This document shows, piece by piece, positions 52,456 to 62,700 of a stretch of 64,000 nucleotides of DNA. The stretch comes from Pelagimonas sp. (GTDB lineage: Bacteria; Pseudomonadota; Alphaproteobacteria; Rhodobacterales; Rhodobacteraceae), in contig JAOARQ010000045.1 of the NCBI GenBank assembly GCA_025210455.1, forward strand, positions 1-64,000, in the 5' to 3' direction. The notes beneath the pieces are model-generated. The model was not told the origin of the DNA. It saw nothing but the letters and a program-made list of their open reading frames with translations, and made no database searches. The translations under genes were made by a program, and so were the position numbers. Numbering within the stretch: position 1 is the first letter of the stretch; each line of letters opens with the position of its first letter.

Positions 52456-54084
52456 TCATTCCCCCTGGGTGCGACCGGTGACGGTGGTCATGGCGGCGCG
52501 GAGTGCGTCTTCATCAAACCTGTCCCAGCGGGCCGCGACATGTTGATCGGGGCGCATCAGATAGACGGCACTGCCCGCATCCCCCAGATAGCGATCCGCC
52601 AGTTCCGGATTTCCGCTGGCACTTAGGGCGACACGGCTGATCGGAATACCGTCGATCTCCAGCCTGTCAGGGGTGTCAGCGTCGATGGTCAGCAATTGAA
52701 ATGCACCGCCCAATAGCTCAAGCAACCACGCGCCATCCACAGGTGCATCCTGCATCGGGGCCCCGACACGGGTGCGCACGGGCCCACCCGGCAACGCATC
52801 CGGTCCATTCAATGACAACCCGTCATAAACGCAGGGCACCGAAAGCCGCCCGGAATTCACCAGAGGGCGCGCAAACTTGGCCTGACCGGCAAGGCCCAAG
52901 ACCGCATCGCGGAAAATCTTGCTCATCTCAGATTTTGGCGTGATGAAATCGGTAGAGCGGGTTGAATTCAGAATGTTTTCATCGGCCCCATAGACCCGCT
53001 CTTCTGAATAGCTGTCCAGCAGGGTTTCCGGGGCCTGACCATTAATCACCAACCCCAGTTTCCACCCCAGATTATCCACGTCCTGCATGCCCGAATTCGC
53101 ACCGCGCGCCCCGAACGGCGACACCTGATGCGCCGCATCCCCAGCAAAGAACACGCGACCATGGCGGAAATTTTCCATCCGCTTGCACTGGAAAGTATAG
53201 ATCGACGACCAGACCATATCATAGTCAACATCGCCCAGAAACGCATCCAGACGGCGACGGATGTTTTCCTCTTTCAGTTCTTCTTTGCGATCCACATCCC
53301 AACCGATCTGGAAATCGATCCGCCAGACATCATCGGGCTGTTTGTGCAGCAGAACCGAAGCCCCCTGCCCGTGACTGGGTTCAAACCAGAACCAGCGTTC
53401 CGTGGGAAACTGCATATCGCCCTTGATCTTGATATCAGCGATCAGAAAACTGTCTTCAAAGACCTTGCCTGTGAACCCCCGCCCCAGCATTCCACGCAAC
53501 GGCGAATTAGCACCGTCACAGCTCACCAGCCAGTCTGCCTCAACCCTGTAAGGCCCATCCGGGGTCATCACCTCAAGCACGACATGATCGTCTTTGACGG
53601 CAATTGAATCCACCCGATTTTTCCCTCGCAGCTGAATGGGTGCCCCGTCTGCTTGAAGCGCGCGCAGGCGATCAATCATATAGCCTTCAAAGTAGGGCTG
53701 CTGCAGGTTGATGAACGCCGGGTACTTGTGCCCCTGTTCAGGTAAAAGATTGAACTCAAATACCTTGTCGTCTTTGTGGAAAACCTTTCCCAGATTCCAG
53801 ACCACCCCTTTTTCCAGCATCGGCTCGCCACAGTTGTAACGATCCGCCACTTCCAGACAGCGTTTAGCAAAGCAAATGGCACGGCTGCCCATGCCGATGC
53901 CTTCGTGGTCATCCAGAACCAGAACTGGAATACCCTGCTGGCCCAGATCCAAAGCGGTCGCGATGCCAATCGGTCCGCCTCCGACAACCACAACCGGATG
54001 CCGCACCGCCTCTGGCAGATCCTGATCCGGGGATCTCTCATAAGGATAAACTTTGTCTGCCAGCGTATATCGGTCATCAAACAT
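52456..54084 (-). CDS. FAD-dependent aromatic monooxygenase (MhpA/PheA-type flavoprotein hydroxylase)
   Basis: A 542-residue class A flavin hydroxylase. The FAD dinucleotide-binding motif is VVVVGGGPIGIATALDLGQQG near residue 30. CDGANSPLRGMLG is the DG motif, and the second FAD motif is GRVFFAGDAAHQVSPFGARGANSGMQDVDNL (~310-340). A thioredoxin-like C-terminal part covers ~430-540, as in phenol and 3-hydroxyphenylpropionate hydroxylases. The substrate is probably a phenolic compound. ATG 54084 follows a strong AGGAGGAGG site and is preferred over the frame start at 54126. It leads an operon with DUF2783 and VOC genes. Two related palindromes upstream (54163-54204) look like its operator. Confidence 0.87.
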   Translation of the reverse strand: MFDDRYTLADKVYPYERSPDQDLPEAVRHPVVVVGGGPIGIATALDLGQQGIPVLVLDDHEGIGMGSRAICFAKRCLEVADRYNCGEPMLEKGVVWNLGKVFHKDDKVFEFNLLPEQGHKYPAFINLQQPYFEGYMIDRLRALQADGAPIQLRGKNRVDSIAVKDDHVVLEVMTPDGPYRVEADWLVSCDGANSPLRGMLGRGFTGKVFEDSFLIADIKIKGDMQFPTERWFWFEPSHGQGASVLLHKQPDDVWRIDFQIGWDVDRKEELKEENIRRRLDAFLGDVDYDMVWSSIYTFQCKRMENFRHGRVFFAGDAAHQVSPFGARGANSGMQDVDNLGWKLGLVINGQAPETLLDSYSEERVYGADENILNSTRSTDFITPKSEMSKIFRDAVLGLAGQAKFARPLVNSGRLSVPCVYDGLSLNGPDALPGGPVRTRVGAPMQDAPVDGAWLLELLGGAFQLLTIDADTPDRLEIDGIPISRVALSASGNPELADRYLGDAGSAVYLMRPDQHVAARWDRFDEDALRAAMTTVTGRTQGE

Positions 54085-54162
54085 GGGTTGCCTCCTCCTG
54101 CTCCCAAGCCTGTACAGCGGATGCACCCGCGCAGATCACTGGCCAATCTGGGATTCGCAATT

Positions 54163-54204
54163 CGTTGCAAATGCAATGTCACGATTTTCGTTGCATTTGC
54201 AACG
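54163..54204. promoter_or_regulatory. Paired palindromic operators upstream of the FAD hydroxylase operon
   Basis: CGTTGCAAATGCAATG (54163-54178) and CGTTGCATTTGCAACG (54189-54204) are near-perfect reverse complements of one another, 26 bp apart start to start. Each is itself a palindrome around a 4-bp centre. Two helix-phased palindromes about 80-120 bp before the hydroxylase start suggest cooperative binding by a dimeric regulator. The adjacent LysR or MarR proteins are candidates. Confidence 0.55.
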
Positions 54205-54349
54205 TTTTTCTTTCAGCAAGCCAACACCCGGACCATCCCCATAAGAATAGGCCCGAGGATCTGCCGAACTTTCTTGTGCATGCGCTAAATAGGCAAACCC
54301 GCGCGCACCGACAAAACCCGCTGCGCGCTACAAGACCCTATCTTTGCAC

Positions 54350-55603
54350 TCAGGTCTCGTTTTGCGGGGACATTGCGCAGGCGGCCGCGCGCCAATAAAA
54401 CCAGGCCCCCAGCACGCCAAGCGCCTGGGCAACAGCCAAACCCCATCCAAGGCCGGTTTCGCTTTGGGTTGTCCAGGCATCTGATAGGATGCCGACCAAG
54501 GTTGGCCCCAGGCCGACTCCGATCAGATTGAACAAAAACAATAAGATAACGGTAATCATCGGGCGGCAATCCGCGGGCACGCGAGAATGAGCATAGGCAA
54601 AGGTCGGCCCCCAAAAGGCATTCGCAAACAGTGCGCCAGCAACAAACGCCGCCATGCCGATCAGCCCACCGGGCCCTAGAAGAAAGACAAATGCCAGCGG
54701 TTTGCCAAACACAATGACCAGGGCAACCAGACGTAACCGCCAACGTTGGTCGCGATGACCCAACCGGTCCGCCAGAAACCCGATAAAAAGTGTCCCAGCA
54801 GCCCCCCCGATGCCAACAACACCAGCCATCAGCAAACCGGTCTGCAGCTGGCTGAATCCATAGCTGCGGATCAGAAAGGTCGCTGTCCAGCTGAGGCCAC
54901 CAAAGGTCACAATACCGGTGATCGCCATGGCGGCCAGCAAGAACCGCAAGCCCGAATCCTGCCGGATCAGACCAAGTGTGCGTGCAAAAACATCCGCTTC
55001 TGGGCGCTTTTGCGGGCGCAGGTCTGGCAGGCTGCGGGCCAGAACAATCGCCAAGATCACCCCCGGCACCCCGGCAACCAGAAAGGCCACCCGCCACCCA
55101 TAGATCTGCCCTACAACGCCCCCCACAAGAAATGCTAGCAAAACCCCAAGGTTCGACCCAGACGCAAAGACCGACATTGCACTGGTGCGGCGCTCAGGCG
55201 GATAAAGGTCGGAAATCAGCGAATGGGCCGGGGCGACAGACCCCGCCTCTCCTGCGCCAACACCAATTCGGGCCACCAAAAGCACAGCAAAGCTCTGCGC
55301 CGTGGATGCAAGCACAGTCATACCACTCCAGATAAGAACCGACCCCGCGATGATCCGCCGGCGGCTGACGCGCGTCACCAGAGCCGCCACAGGAAAGCCA
55401 ACGAGACAGAAAGCCAGCGCAAATACCAACCCTGAAAGCAGGCCCAGCTGTGTATCTGAAAGGGAAAATTCGGTGCCGATCTGTTCCAGCGTGATTGACA
55501 GGATCTGACGATCCAGCTGTGCCATTGCCATCAGCACCATCAACAACACCAACGTCCTGCGCGGGTGTTGCTGCTGCGGCTTTGGGAAATCAGTATTGTT
55601 CAT
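54350..55603 (-). CDS. Major facilitator superfamily transporter
   Basis: A 417-residue membrane protein with about twelve hydrophobic segments. MFS signatures are LDRQILSITLEQIGTEFSLSDTQLGLLSG and FPVAALVTRVSRRRI between segments 2 and 3, and FLADRLGHRDQRWRL between segments 8 and 9. The LDR and DLYPPERRTSAMSVFASGSNLG motifs are typical of the aromatic-acid or spinster-like MFS groups. It probably imports the substrate of the hydroxylase operon downstream. ATG 55603 overlaps the end of the LysR gene by 14 bp, so the two are co-transcribed; the longer frame from 55699 lies within the LysR gene and is rejected. Confidence 0.87.
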   Translation of the reverse strand: MNNTDFPKPQQQHPRRTLVLLMVLMAMAQLDRQILSITLEQIGTEFSLSDTQLGLLSGLVFALAFCLVGFPVAALVTRVSRRRIIAGSVLIWSGMTVLASTAQSFAVLLVARIGVGAGEAGSVAPAHSLISDLYPPERRTSAMSVFASGSNLGVLLAFLVGGVVGQIYGWRVAFLVAGVPGVILAIVLARSLPDLRPQKRPEADVFARTLGLIRQDSGLRFLLAAMAITGIVTFGGLSWTATFLIRSYGFSQLQTGLLMAGVVGIGGAAGTLFIGFLADRLGHRDQRWRLRLVALVIVFGKPLAFVFLLGPGGLIGMAAFVAGALFANAFWGPTFAYAHSRVPADCRPMITVILLFLFNLIGVGLGPTLVGILSDAWTTQSETGLGWGLAVAQALGVLGAWFYWRAAACAMSPQNET

Positions 55604-56501
55604 AAAATGTCTGGATCTGCTGACGAAACCATTTGTGCCCCGGATCATCTTCCATCTGCCGGGGCCAGACCATGTGCCATTGATGCGGTGGGCGGTCAAA
55701 CTCCAGATCCATCACATGCAGCCCGTAAACTTCGGCCATATAGCGCGCCATATATTCTGGAAGCGGTCCAATCATGTCTGATTGCGCCACAACCGGCGGG
55801 ATGGATCCCAACCGGCTGACGATACACACATGGCGGCGGTCAACATTCTGTTCCCGCACCGCCTGTTCCAGATGGGTCAGCCGACGCAGGTTTTCGGGCA
55901 CGGACACCAGCGGCGCATTGGCAAGCTCATGCACCGAAATACTGGATTGACTGCCGTATCTCGGATTACCTTTGCGGCAGACAAAAACAATCTGCTCATC
56001 GTATAGGGGCACACTGTTCCAATCCGTTCGGGTGCTGGCATGAGGTTCGAAATGAACGTCAATCTGGCCCTGCTCCATGGCTTTTTCGACCTCTTGCCCG
56101 ACGTACTGCAGGCAGTTCAGACTGATCGCATAGTCGTTGTCTATGATCAGCCGCGACAGATGCGGGATCAGCAGCGTTTCAATCGGCGCCATGGCAATCA
56201 GGGAAAATGTTCTTTGGCTCACCTTCGGATCAAAGCTTTCACCCCCATGTAAGGTTCGCTCAATCGCCTCCAGAGCAGATTTGATCTCAGGCGCCAGCTT
56301 GCGCGCTTGGTTTGTCGGAAGGAACTCGGTGCCTTTTCGTTCGAACAACGGGTCATCCAGATGCGCCCGCAAACGCTTCAGCGCGTTACTGACCGCTGAT
56401 TGCGTCAAACCCAATCGCTCTGCAGCCCGCGTGTTCGAACGGGTTTCGTAAACCGTGGAGAAAACCAGAAGCAAGTTCAGATCAAGCTTTCGTAAGTTCA
56501 T
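55590..56501 (-). CDS. LysR-family transcriptional regulator (NahR/NodD-like)
   Basis: A 303-residue LysR regulator. The HTH is at ~3-62 (LRKLDLNLLLVFSTVYETRSNTRAAERLGLTQSAVSNALKRLR), followed by DPLFERKGTEFLPTNQARKLAPEI. This opening belongs to the NahR/NodD/LinR branch, which often senses aromatic or quinone-like compounds. It has a GGGGGAG ribosome site. It is first in a leftward unit with the MFS gene and lies upstream of the aromatic hydroxylase operon, so it is a good candidate regulator of both. The 290-bp gap to the giant gene on its right holds no visible gene. Confidence 0.88.
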   Translation of the reverse strand: MNLRKLDLNLLLVFSTVYETRSNTRAAERLGLTQSAVSNALKRLRAHLDDPLFERKGTEFLPTNQARKLAPEIKSALEAIERTLHGGESFDPKVSQRTFSLIAMAPIETLLIPHLSRLIIDNDYAISLNCLQYVGQEVEKAMEQGQIDVHFEPHASTRTDWNSVPLYDEQIVFVCRKGNPRYGSQSSISVHELANAPLVSVPENLRRLTHLEQAVREQNVDRRHVCIVSRLGSIPPVVAQSDMIGPLPEYMARYMAEVYGLHVMDLEFDRPPHQWHMVWPRQMEDDPGHKWFRQQIQTFYEQY

Positions 56502-56791
56502 AATGTAAACTCCCCCCAGTTCTCATTTTGAATTTCCGTAATAACCTCTGAGCTTATAGTCTTTGGAACCAGAATAAATTGCAATGGGCGGTCATCTTTT
56601 CGTGATGGTGACCGGGTGAGTGAACAGCTTAGACTGGGGGATATTGGGGCACAGAATGTCCGCCTGTTTCTGGCGGATTTCGACCAATTTCACACAACCC
56701 GAACCGATCAAGGCGGCCTGTACAAAAGCCGCCCCAAAAGACCTGCGCAAAAGACACATAGGGCCGCGTGCCAAGCGACAAGGACGACAAA

Positions 56792-59700
56792 ATGACGATT
56801 CAGGTGACCAACACGGACAACGTGGATCAAAACAGCAATGCCGATCTTGCAACCGCGCAATCGGTTGCCACGTACACAATCGGCGGCACGACGTACCTGT
56901 ATGTAGGCAACGAAAATACCGGCAACATCAGCGTCTATTCGGTCGCGGCAAATGGCACGCTGACCTACCAGTCCACTCTCGACACAGGCAGTATCTCTCT
57001 CTTCTTTGAAGCGGTTGATATGAAAATCGCGGAAGTTGGCGGACACACCTACCTGATTGCCCTGTCGGATTTTGGCAGCACGATCGGCGTCTTTTCTGTC
57101 GACACCACGGTTGGTGGAAACGGCGCGCTGAGCATAGCCAGCAACATCAACGATGATTTGACCACAAATTTCCTCAGCCCCACCGCAATCGAAGTGGCCA
57201 CGGTTGGCGGCACAACCTATGTCTTTGTTGTCGCGGATTCAGAAAACAGTCTGACTGTGTTTTCCATCGCGGCTGATGGCACGCTGACCGAGGTGGACAG
57301 CGTCATCGACGATGAAACCCTGCTTTTGCGCGGCGCGACTTCGGTTGCCCTCGCCGAGGTGGGCGGTACGACCTATGCGTTTGTCGGCAGTCTATTCGAT
57401 GATGGCGTCAGCGTTTTTTCCGTCGCAAATGATGGCAGCCTGACACATGTCCAAAATGTGCCGGATGGCGGCACCAACAGTCTGTTACAGACCGTTGCCA
57501 TGACCACAGCCGAGGTGGACGGCACCACCTATCTGGTCGTTTCGGCGCGGTTTGACGATACACTCACCGTGTTCAGTGTGGGCGACGACGGAACCCTGAC
57601 CAAGGCGTTCGAGGTCTCGAACACCATCTCGAACAGGCTGAATTCCCCCATCGAACTGATTTCCGCCACGTTCGGCGGCGCGACCTACATCTTTTCCGGC
57701 AGCAACATCGAAAACGGGTTCAGTGTCTTTCTGCTGGGGGCGGATGGCAGTCTGTCCGATGTCGCCAATCTTGCCGATGACGCGACCGTGCACCTGGACA
57801 ACCCAACCCAATCCACAACAGTTGTAATTGGTGGCACGCCCTATCTGATCTCTGTTGGCAACGATGACCATGGCGTCAGCGTCTTTCAAATCAGCGATCT
57901 GCCCACGCCGGGTGCACCCTCTACGCCAGATCTGGCGGTCGCGTCAGATACCGGGCAATCAGACAGTGACAACCTGACCGCAGACGATACGCCAACCTTC
58001 ACCGGCACGGCACAGGTTGGCAGCACGGTCCGCATCTTTGTCGATGGGGTTGAGATTGCGCAGGGCGTCGCTGTTGATGGCACCTATTCTCTGACCCCCG
58101 CAGATCGTCTGGCGGATGGCACTTATGCCATAACCGCCACCGCCACCAATGCCGAAGGTGAGGCCTCTGCTGCCTCGGCGGCGCTGAATGTCACGATCGA
58201 CGCCACTGCCCCCGGCGGGTTCAGCACGGTTGGAAACAACTCCCGCGTCAATGACCTGCAATCCGAACATCAGGCCGAACAGGTCGCGACGAGTCTGGCA
58301 GATGGCAGCTATGTCGTTGTCTGGACAAGCTATGACAGCAGCGATGACGGATCGGGATTTGCGCTCAAGGCCAAGATTTTCAATTCAAACGGGTTCCAGG
58401 CCGGGCCTGAGTTTCAGGTCACCACCCAAACCATCGAGAGTCAGCAAAGCCCCACGGTCACCACCTTGTCCAACGGGAATTTCGTTGTTGTCTGGAGAAC
58501 CGAGGATCCGACACAAGATGGCAGTCTGTCCGCGCTCAAGATGCAAATCTTCCTGCCGGACGGTACAAAATCCGGTGCTGAAACGCTGGTGAACACACAG
58601 TTCACTGACTTTCAGGTCGCCCCCTCGGTCTCAGCGCTGGGGAATGGCGGGATTGTGGTCACATGGCAGACCCATGACACCACACAGGACGGGTCAGGTC
58701 AGGCCATCAAGGCAGCCGTGTTTGACAGCAACGGCACGCAGGTTGGCACAGAGTTTCTGGTTAACACCGAAACAGATTCCAACCAGATAGAGCCAGAGGT
58801 TACCGCACTGCCCGATGGTGGGTTTGTGGTGGCCTGGCAATCTACCGACAGCACGCAGGACGGGTCTGATTCAGCGATCAAGGCGCAGCGGTTCGACGAT
58901 GCGGGCACCAAGCTGGGCGCTGAATTTCTGGTCAACAGTGAATTCGATGGCTCTCAGGTCATGCGTTCCATAACCGCACTGGCCAATGGTGGATTTGTCG
59001 TTGCATGGGATACCAATGACACCACACAGGACGGTAGCGGGCAAGCGGTCAAAGCCCGCGTCTTTGCCAGTGACGGCACGCCTGCGGGGAATGAATTTCT
59101 GCTGAATACCAATGCGACCGGCGATCAGGCCTTTGTCACGCTGACGGCCCTGTCCACCGGTGGGTTTGTTGCGGCCTGGCGATCGATTGAATCCACGACC
59201 TTTACGATTCCGGTTCAGGTTTTCGACGACACCGGCAAGCGGGTCGGGCCTGAGACGACGATCAACGGTATTACAAACAGTTACAACGGCCTGCCCGATC
59301 TGGTGGATCTGGGAAATGGTCGGTTTGTGGCGCTCTGGGATGTTCTGACCGGCTCCGACACCGAGGTCTATGCCCAGATCCTTGAATTAAACGCCCCAAA
59401 ACTAAGCCTGACCAGCGATCTTGATCAGGACGGGCGCACCGAAAATCTCAGCCCTTCGATCACCTTTACCGCCGAGGCCGGAGCCACGCTTGAAATCGAC
59501 TGGGACGACGGCAATGGATTTGTCTCGGCTGGGACCGGCGCAGGCGCTGAGCAGACAAAAACCATTCCCTCTGCCTACTCCGCATTTGGGGCCAAAGCGC
59601 TGAAGCTGCGTATTACCGACGCGGCGGGCAATTCAGCGACGCAGCCACTGAATTTCACTGTCGAGGACGGCACCCCTCCCACCGCTCCAAACACACCCGA

Positions 59701-62700
59701 TCTGGTGTTTTCTTCAGACAGCGGGGCCCTGTCTGATGACAATATCACCAATGACACCACGCCAGCCTTTGAAGGGGTAGGCGCTGAAGCCGGTGCGACA
59801 CTGCGACTGTATGCCAATGGCACCTTGGTCGGTTCCACAACAGTTGCTGCGAATGGAACCTGGTCGCTGACCTCTTCGGTTCTGGTGGATGGCGTTTATG
59901 ATTTCACCGCAACGGCAACGGACGCCGCAGGCAACACATCCCCTGCCTCAACCGCGCTAAGCGTCACCATCGACACCGCACCGCCGGGCGGATCGGAAAA
60001 GGACGGGACCGAATTTCAGGTCACAACCGAAAAGGTGTCCAATCAGGATTTCCCTGTCGGCACGCTTCTAAGCGATGGCAGCCATATCCTTGTCTGGCAA
60101 ACACAGGACCCAGCGCAGGACGGCACATTCCACGCAATCAAGGCGCAGCGATTTGCGGCGGACGGCAGCCCACTGGGGACAGAGTTTCTGGTCAACACCA
60201 ACACCGCAGGCGCAGAAACGCTGCCTGCGGTCACGGCCCTGCAAAATGGCAATTATGTTGTCACCTGGAACACCAGTGACACGACACTGGACACAGACGG
60301 CGCCTCTGTCCGCGGGCAGATTTTTGCCCCGGACGGCACCAAAGTGGGCAGCGAATTTCAGGTGAACCAGCAATTTGCGCTGGAACAGAACTACTCCTCA
60401 ATTACCACGTTAGAGGGCGGGGCGTTTGTGGTGCTTTGGAATTCCTCCGACGCCACCCAGGACGGCAGCGGTTCCGCGATCAAAGGGCGGATATTCCAGG
60501 AAGACGGGACAGGCGGAGCCGAGTTTCTGGTCAACACCAACAGCGCTGAAGGCCAGCTTTATCCCAAAGTGTCCGATCTGCCAGGGGGGGGATTTGTCGC
60601 CACCTGGATCACTATGGATACGACGGCAGACGGGTCGGACTGGGCCATCAAAGCGCAGCGTTTTGATGCGGCTGGCGCAAAGGTCGGGGCCGAGTTTCTG
60701 GTTAACACAGACGCCACCGACCGTCAGAACGCACCCAGTGTTGCCACGCTGGAAAACGGTAGCTTTGTCATCACTTGGCATACTCAGGACAGCACGCAGG
60801 ACGGATCGTCTTATGCGATCAAGGCCCGGATCTATGACAGCAACGGGGTCGCCGCGCAGGGCGAATTTCTGGTCAACTCCGAAACCGACAACCAGCAGGA
60901 TCTGGCGCATGTCGCGGCGCTGTCAGGGGGCGGTTTTGTCATTGCCTGGCGGACGTTGGACACAACTCAGGATGGGTCGCTATCTGCGATCAAGGCCCAG
61001 CAGTTCGATGCCAATGGCTCCAAGATCGGGTCAGAGTCTCTGGTCAACACCATTCCCGATCTGCTTCAGACCAACCCGCATATCGTAGGGCTGGCAGATG
61101 ATCGGTTTGTGATCACCTGGTCCAGCACGCATGACGCATCCGTCTCAAACTTTCAGAACATACAGGCGCAGGTATTCAAACCTGCTGTACCATCGCTGAC
61201 TTTGGCCGCTGATCCCGATGCAGACGGGCAGACAACTGACACAACCCCCACAATCGCCTTTTTTGCCGAACCCGGCACTCTTGTAGAGGTGAACTGGGGG
61301 GATGGCAACGGCTATGTTGTGTCCGGCAACGGCACAGGCGCTGTACAAGAGGCCACAATCCCAACCGCCTACACCACATTTGGCGCGAAATTTGTTCAGG
61401 TGCGGATCACGGATCTTGCTGGAAACAGCACCATTAAAAGTCTGGATTTCACGCTTTTACCCCCACAGCCAGACGCGCCCACAGCGCCGGTTTTGGACGC
61501 CAGCTCAGACACTGGTGCATCAAACAGCGACTTGCTGACCAATGACACCACGCCAACATTCACCGGCAGTGGCGTGACGCCGGGCGATACTGTCACCCTT
61601 CTGGCAGATGGCACAGCGATCGGCACAGCCCTGGCAGATGCAGGCGGAACCTGGCAGATCACGGCCACACCCCTGGTCGCAGGCGCGCTGGACATCACCG
61701 CCACAGTCACAAACGGAACGAACCAGACATCTGATCCATCACCAGCGCTGAGCATCACCATTGATACCACCGCGCCCAATGCGCCTGCGGCAGTTGATCT
61801 GGTTGCGGCATCAGATAGCGGTGCCTCAGACACGGATAACGTTACCGTAGACGATACCCCCACCTTCGAAGGCAGCGGTGTCGAGCCCGGCGCAAGGGTT
61901 ACCATCTTTGCGGATGGTACGCCTGTCGGCACTGGCACCGCAGACGCATCCGGCAACTGGTCGGTCACAAGCGCGGCCCTAAGCGGCGGTCAACATGCGA
62001 TCACCGCCACCCAGACAGACGCCGCAGGCAACAGCTCTGTTGCCTCCTTGGCCTTGCAGGTGACCGTGGACACAACTGCGCCCACCATCACTGCACAAGA
62101 TATCACCATCCAGATCGGGTCTGGCGGAGTCACTCTGATCACCGCACAGGATATCGACAGTGGCAGCGCCGACAATATCGCGCTTTCCTCACTGACTCTG
62201 GATCAATCCAGCTTTGATACCTCTGACATTGGATCAGCCATCACAGTGACCCTGACGGGCACGGATGTGGCAGGCAATCAGGCCAGCGATACGGCATTGG
62301 TGACGGTTGAACCACGGGCAACCTTTGCGTTTGACGCGACAGCTTTGACCCAGACCGAAGGCGACAGCGGGTCACAGCCGGTGCAGTTTTCGATCACCCG
62401 AACCGGAGACACCAGCGATCTGGCCTCGGTCACGATCAGCCGTTCGGGCACAGCCGACAATTCAGATGTCACATCGGGCGGCGCTGCCACCTTTACCGTG
62501 GATTTCCAGCCAGGCGAGGCGACGGTCACTCTGGACCCGGCCATTCTGGGTGACACCAATTTCGAACCCGACGAAACCCTTGTCTACACCATCACCAATG
62601 TCCCCCTTGGCAGCCAGATCGGCGGGGCCAACGCCGCCACGCTGACCATCCAGAACGATGACCAGCCTGCCGCAAACCTGTTTGTCAGCGCCAACACGGG

